A stretch of 64,000 bases of DNA from NCBI RefSeq assembly GCF_021560175.1, contig NZ_CP091110.1, positions 1,230,001-1,294,000 of the forward strand, given 5' to 3'. How positions within the stretch are numbered: position 1 is the first letter of the stretch; each line of letters starts with the position of its first letter. The DNA is from Neobacillus drentensis. GTDB lineage: Bacteria; Bacillota; Bacilli; Bacillales; Cytobacillaceae. This document shows, piece by piece, positions 60,351 through 64,000 of the stretch. Below the pieces are notes generated by a model, which was not told where the DNA came from, did not search any database, and was given only the letters and a program-made list of their open reading frames with translations. The translations under genes and the position numbers were made by a program.

Positions 60351-60583
60351 CTCTAACCTCCGTACACAGTTGCTTTCATTTTTCTTTTTTGACATCTTCG
60401 TGCCTTTTTATAACCAGGTTATTTTTGAAATCTTAAGTATAAAAAATTTTATCCAGAAGAATCCGTGTTCCATGTAGCATTTGTATCATTCTATTTAGGA
60501 CAATTAACCATTTAATCTGGGCTGAATAGTATAGAGCATGTAATACCTGTTCAGTTATTTATTTGTAAGGGAGTGAGATGCGA

Positions 60584-62431
60584 ATGTGCGGAATCTCAGG
60601 ATGGGTTAATTTTAATAAAGTAATAAAAAACGAAACGGAAACACTTGTGAAAATGGCGAATACATTGGCAAAAAGAGGTCCAGATGAAACAAATACCTGG
60701 CAGGATACACACGCCTGCTTTGGTCATAAAAGACTGATTGTGGTTGACCCTGAAGGTGGAAGACAGCCAATGACCAAACACAAAGAGGGTTTTGATTACA
60801 CCATTTGCTACAATGGAGAATTATATAACACTGAAGATCTTCGCAAAATCCTTCTTACTAAAGGATATTCTTTTAAAGGTCATTCTGATACAGAAGTACT
60901 GTTAACTGCCTATATAGAATGGGCGGAAGAGTGCGTCAATCATTTAAATGGAATCTTTGCTTTTGCTATTTGGGATCCAAAAAGAGAACAGCTCTTTATC
61001 GGACGAGACCGTCTTGGCGTCAAACCATTATTCTTTACAGAACATCAAAAAGGGATTATCTTTGCATCAGAAATTAAGGCTATTCTAGCTCATCCAGAAA
61101 TCAAAACAGAGATCACTCATGAGGGGCTGGCAGAGGTCCTTGGAGTAGGTCCTTCTAGAACACCAGGATCTGGTATTTTCAAAGGGATGCAAGAACTGCG
61201 GCCTGCCCATGCTTTAACTTTGTCACGAAACGGCTTAAAGGTTTGGCGTTATTGGAATGTAAAGAGTGAGGAACATAAGGAAAATGTGGAGGAAACAGCC
61301 GAAAAGGTACGATACTTAGTTACGGACGCAGTAACAAGACAGCTGGTTTCCGACGTACCATTGTGTACCTTTTTATCGGGCGGCCTTGATTCCAGTATTA
61401 TCACAGCGATTGCTGCGAAAGGATTTGCAGATCAGGGAAAGGGGCAGCTTCATACTTATTCGATTGATTATGAAGGAAATGACCTGCATTTCACTTCGAA
61501 TGAATTCCAGCCAGATGCAGATGGAACATTCATTCAAATGATGACGGAAAAGTTTGCTACCCAGCATCACAACAAAACCATCTCACAAGAACAATTAGTT
61601 CATGACCTGGTAGAGGCCACTGCTGTTCGAGATTTTCCTGGAATGGCGGATGTGGATTCCTCGCTGCTTTGGTTTTGTAAAGAAATTAAAAAGGATTTTG
61701 TTGTTAGTTTGTCTGGAGAATGTGCAGATGAGATTTTCGGTGGATATCCGTGGTTTCATCGTAAACAGGATTTAGAGCGGCCAGGTTTTCCTTGGATGCG
61801 TTCCGTTAACGAGCGGCAAAATCTTCTGAAGCCGTATTGGCGGGATCAATTAAAATTAAGTGAATTTTCTATGAATCAGTATCAACAGGCCATAGCTGAA
61901 GCTCCAAAATTCGAAGGCGAAAGCATGGAAGAAGCAAAGCGGAGAGAATTATTCTATATTAATATGACCTGGTTTATGACGACCTTACTTGATCGAAAAG
62001 ATAGAATGAGTATGGGGGCCAGCCTTGAGGTCCGGGTACCATTTGCCGACCATCGTCTTGTAGAATATCTGTGGAATATCCCATGGGATATGAAAATGTA
62101 TCGAGGCAGAGAAAAAGGACTTCTCCGCAAAGCTTTTGAAGGAATTCTGCCTGAAGAAGTCCTTTATCGGAAGAAAAGTCCATATCCAAAAACACATAAT
62201 CCTGAATATACTGCCGCTATACAAAAATGGATGGGTACCATCTTACAGGATAAATCTTCGATATTGCATGAGTTTTTCCAAAAGGAACAGCTTCAAAGCA
62301 TTGTGGAGACCGGCGGGGATTCATTTAAGGAGCCTTGGTTCGGCCAGCTAATGACAGGTCCGCAATTGTTAGCCTATCTTGTTCAGTTCCATACATGGTT
62401 TAAGAACTATAATATTAATATCGTAAATTAG
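60584..62431 (+). CDS. asnO: Asparagine synthetase (glutamine-hydrolysing), AsnO type
   Basis: A 615-residue class II glutamine amidotransferase plus ATP-pyrophosphatase that makes asparagine from aspartate. ATG 60584 must be used, since Cys2 (MCGISGW) is the amidase nucleophile; ATG 60578 would add two residues before it. The glutaminase domain has CYNGELYN and the synthetase domain has TFLSGGLDSSIIT and SLSGECADEIFGGYPWF. Length and location (yis region) fit B. subtilis AsnO (YisO, 614), which is sporulation-related. Confidence 0.93.
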   Translation: MCGISGWVNFNKVIKNETETLVKMANTLAKRGPDETNTWQDTHACFGHKRLIVVDPEGGRQPMTKHKEGFDYTICYNGELYNTEDLRKILLTKGYSFKGHSDTEVLLTAYIEWAEECVNHLNGIFAFAIWDPKREQLFIGRDRLGVKPLFFTEHQKGIIFASEIKAILAHPEIKTEITHEGLAEVLGVGPSRTPGSGIFKGMQELRPAHALTLSRNGLKVWRYWNVKSEEHKENVEETAEKVRYLVTDAVTRQLVSDVPLCTFLSGGLDSSIITAIAAKGFADQGKGQLHTYSIDYEGNDLHFTSNEFQPDADGTFIQMMTEKFATQHHNKTISQEQLVHDLVEATAVRDFPGMADVDSSLLWFCKEIKKDFVVSLSGECADEIFGGYPWFHRKQDLERPGFPWMRSVNERQNLLKPYWRDQLKLSEFSMNQYQQAIAEAPKFEGESMEEAKRRELFYINMTWFMTTLLDRKDRMSMGASLEVRVPFADHRLVEYLWNIPWDMKMYRGREKGLLRKAFEGILPEEVLYRKKSPYPKTHNPEYTAAIQKWMGTILQDKSSILHEFFQKEQLQSIVETGGDSFKEPWFGQLMTGPQLLAYLVQFHTWFKNYNINIVN

Positions 62432-62476
62432 GCCTTTCAATTTCAAGAAAGATTATTTAAAAATTATTATTAAAAT

Positions 62477-62505
62477 TTGGAATAAAGGCAGGATTAGATT
62501 AAAAT
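62477..62505 (+). promoter_or_regulatory. Candidate sigma-A promoter before the GH13-like gene
   Basis: TTGGAA (62477-62482) and TAAAAT (62500-62505) are 17 bases apart, with an expected start site near 62512, directly before a GC-containing hairpin. Confidence 0.5.
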
Positions 62506-62512
62506 ATTTAGT

Positions 62513-62542
62513 GGAAGAGGGAACCTTTCCTCTTCCTTTTTT
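62513..62542 (+). terminator. Terminator-like hairpin between asnO and the GH13-like gene
   Basis: An 8-bp stem ggaagagg / cctcttcc with an 8-base loop and six T ends two bases before the RBS aaggagg of the next gene. It can terminate asnO, or serve as leader attenuator or 5'-end stabiliser of the next mRNA. Confidence 0.75.
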
Positions 62543-62557
62543 AAGGAGGAAAATGCC

Positions 62558-64000
62558 GTGAAAAAAATAACGTTATTATTATTAACCTTTTTACTTTGCT
62601 CAAGCCTTCCTGCTCATGCGGAAATAAAAAAGGAAAACCGCTTATGGCAGGATGAATCCATTTACTCGCTTATGGTGGACCGTTTTAATGATGGAAATAT
62701 AAAAAATGATCTTAATGTAGACGCGAAAAACCCCTTAGCGTACAATGGCGGTGATTTTCAGGGGATCATTGACAAATTAGATTACATACATGATATGGGC
62801 TTTACAGCCATTCGGTTAACTCCAATCTTTGATAATACACAAAATGGGTACCATGGTTATTGGGTAAAGGACTTTTATAAAACCGATGAGCATTTTGGCA
62901 CAATCAAGACTTTTCAGGAGCTTGTAAAAGAAGCTCATAAGCGAAAAATGAGAGTTATTATTGATTTTGTGGCTAATAATACCGCTGCGGATCATCCGTG
63001 GGTAAGTGATCCTGCCAAAAAGAATTGGTATCACCCCAATCAGGAAAATGATGAAGGAACGAATGGCTGGGTAGATGGTTTGCCTGACCTTAATCAGGAC
63101 AACCCTGAAGTAAATAAATATCTGATAGATGCCGCCAAATGGTGGATTACCAAAACGGATATCGACGGGTATAGCCTGCCCGAAGTCAATCAAGTTCCAT
63201 TAAGTTTCTGGACTGATTTTTCAAAAGCCGTTAAGAAAGTGAAGAAGGATTTCTTCTTAATGGGTGTCCCGCAGGATAATGCGGCAATAGATGTAGCTAA
63301 GTATCAGAACGCAGGAATCGACAGCGTATTCGATAATGCGAAAAGTAAGAATATGAGAAAGGCGTTTGCCACCACAAACCAATCCTTTTCTGATTTGGAC
63401 GTATCTTCAAATCACAATGGAAAACCAGAATTAATGGCGAACTTTTTTGATAATGAGTATACAGCAAGATTTACGGCTGATATCGTGGAGAAACGACAAT
63501 TTCCAGGTTCTCGGTGGAAAACTGCGTTGACATATCTATATACAACCCCAGGTATACCGATTTATTATTATGGAACGGACATAGCCTTAAATGGTGGAAA
63601 AACTCCTGATAATCGCAGGCAAATGAATTTCCGGACTGAGAAGGACCTGATTGACTATACCACCAAAATTTCCGAGTTAAGAAATAAGCTGCCTTCTTTA
63701 ACAAGAGGGACCATGGAAATGCTCTATGATAAAGGCGGGATGGTTGTTTATAAGCGCATTTATAAGGGCGAAACTTCGATTATTGCAATTAATAATTCCA
63801 CAAAATCACAAAAGGTGATTTTAACGGACAAGCAATTAGCTGCTGATAAGGAACTTCGTGGTTTACTTGCCGGGGATATAGTCCGCAGTCACAAGAATGA
63901 CTACATCCTTATAGTAGACCGGGATAATTCGGAAATCTATGTCCTTACTGAAAAAAGCGGCATTAACTTTACCTTTATTGCGGCTTTAGTTGGAGTGGGG
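62558..64000 (+). CDS. Secreted alpha-amylase-fold (GH13) protein lacking catalytic residues (partial, runs off the window)
   Basis: 481 codons are inside the window; the stop is beyond it. GTG 62558 follows aaggagg. A signal peptide (KKITLLLLTFLLCSSLPAHA) precedes a GH13 barrel: IYSLMVDRFNDG, GDFQGIIDKLDYIHDMGFTA, and the four conserved regions. All are degenerate: region I DFVANN (His replaced by Asn141), region II DGYSLPEV (Arg replaced by Ser206, nucleophile Asp by Pro208), region III LMGVPQ (acid/base Glu replaced by Val237), region IV FFDNEY (NHD replaced by N-Glu300-Tyr301). The C-terminal end (GINFTFIAALVGVG) looks like the start of a membrane anchor. It is therefore likely a non-catalytic, wall-side carbohydrate-binding or structural protein. 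Confidence 0.85.
   Translation, partial: MKKITLLLLTFLLCSSLPAHAEIKKENRLWQDESIYSLMVDRFNDGNIKNDLNVDAKNPLAYNGGDFQGIIDKLDYIHDMGFTAIRLTPIFDNTQNGYHGYWVKDFYKTDEHFGTIKTFQELVKEAHKRKMRVIIDFVANNTAADHPWVSDPAKKNWYHPNQENDEGTNGWVDGLPDLNQDNPEVNKYLIDAAKWWITKTDIDGYSLPEVNQVPLSFWTDFSKAVKKVKKDFFLMGVPQDNAAIDVAKYQNAGIDSVFDNAKSKNMRKAFATTNQSFSDLDVSSNHNGKPELMANFFDNEYTARFTADIVEKRQFPGSRWKTALTYLYTTPGIPIYYYGTDIALNGGKTPDNRRQMNFRTEKDLIDYTTKISELRNKLPSLTRGTMEMLYDKGGMVVYKRIYKGETSIIAINNSTKSQKVILTDKQLAADKELRGLLAGDIVRSHKNDYILIVDRDNSEIYVLTEKSGINFTFIAALVGVG

Noticed and set aside
1-64000. CRISPR arrays, tRNA or rRNA genes, prophage and transposase genes.
   Set aside because: No regularly spaced direct repeats with unique spacers, no cloverleaf-like segments and no integrase or transposase motifs were noticed on reading both strands; a covariance-model scan was not possible.

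Overview
The window is low-GC Firmicute chromosome with strong Shine-Dalgarno sites and many ATG, TTG and GTG starts. It carries spore and germination genes (an alpha/beta SASP, YheC/YheD proteins, two YjcZ-type peptides, gerPABCDEF), comK and a cluster of small Bacillus-only families. Gene order follows the Bacillus subtilis yhe-yha-yhf-yhj-yis part of the chromosome almost without a break, so this is a member of the Bacillaceae. The genus cannot be fixed from the sequence alone. No rRNA, tRNA, CRISPR array, prophage or transposase was seen.

Layout. 1-3.7 kb: tail of fumC, a SASP gene, a small zinc-ribbon protein, the sugar-ABC ATPase msmX with a PucR-type regulator, and small spore-associated genes. 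3.8-8.7 kb: four tandem ATP-grasp YheC/YheD paralogues, divergent from yheA. 9-25.9 kb: the yha block, namely yhaX (a HAD protein lacking its usual nucleophile), hemZ, yhaR, yhzD, the ABC exporter yhaQP, the DNA/RNA processing set yhaO-yhaN-yhaM, yhaL, prsA, two tiny membrane peptides, yhaI, scoC, yhaH, trpP (with a six-triplet TRAP target) and hit. 26-30.6 kb: a 630-base intergenic stretch with spaced repeats, then ecsABC and the amidohydrolase yhaA. 30.7-41.8 kb: a PAP2 phosphatase, the transporter yhfA, hmoB, hemE, hemH (no hemY), yhfI, lplJ, an acyl-CoA ligase under a perfect FadR box, an enoyl-CoA hydratase and the protease yhfN. Two copies of a 183-base inverted-repeat element lie at 31.4 and 41.8 kb. 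42-53.3 kb: yhzC, comK, yhjD, an LCP cell-wall ligase, yhjE, sipV, and the recombination nuclease addBA. 53.3-55.5 kb: the gerP operon behind a sigma-K-type promoter. 55.6-64 kb: yisL, a tungsten/molybdenum-pterin cassette (MoaD-like protein, a 90-residue protein, aldehyde ferredoxin oxidoreductase, MoeB/ThiF-like E1), a DUF2777-like gene, asnO, and a GH13 protein cut by the window end.

Common themes. Spore formation, coat and germination: SASP, YheCD, YhaL, YjcZ-like peptides, ScoC, GerP, AsnO. Secretion and envelope: PrsA, Ecs, SipV, LCP protein. Haem: HemZ, HemE, HemH, HmoB. DNA repair and competence: YhaONM, AddAB, ComK, with LexA-like boxes before yhaO and yhjD. Fatty acid use: FadR-boxed acyl-CoA ligase and two crotonases.

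The most unusual items are the final gene, a secreted and probably membrane-anchored alpha-amylase-fold protein with substitutions at all three catalytic positions; the MoaD/AOR/MoeB cassette inserted in otherwise conserved synteny; the expanded YheC/YheD array; the repeat units before ecsA; and the mobile-looking 183-base element.
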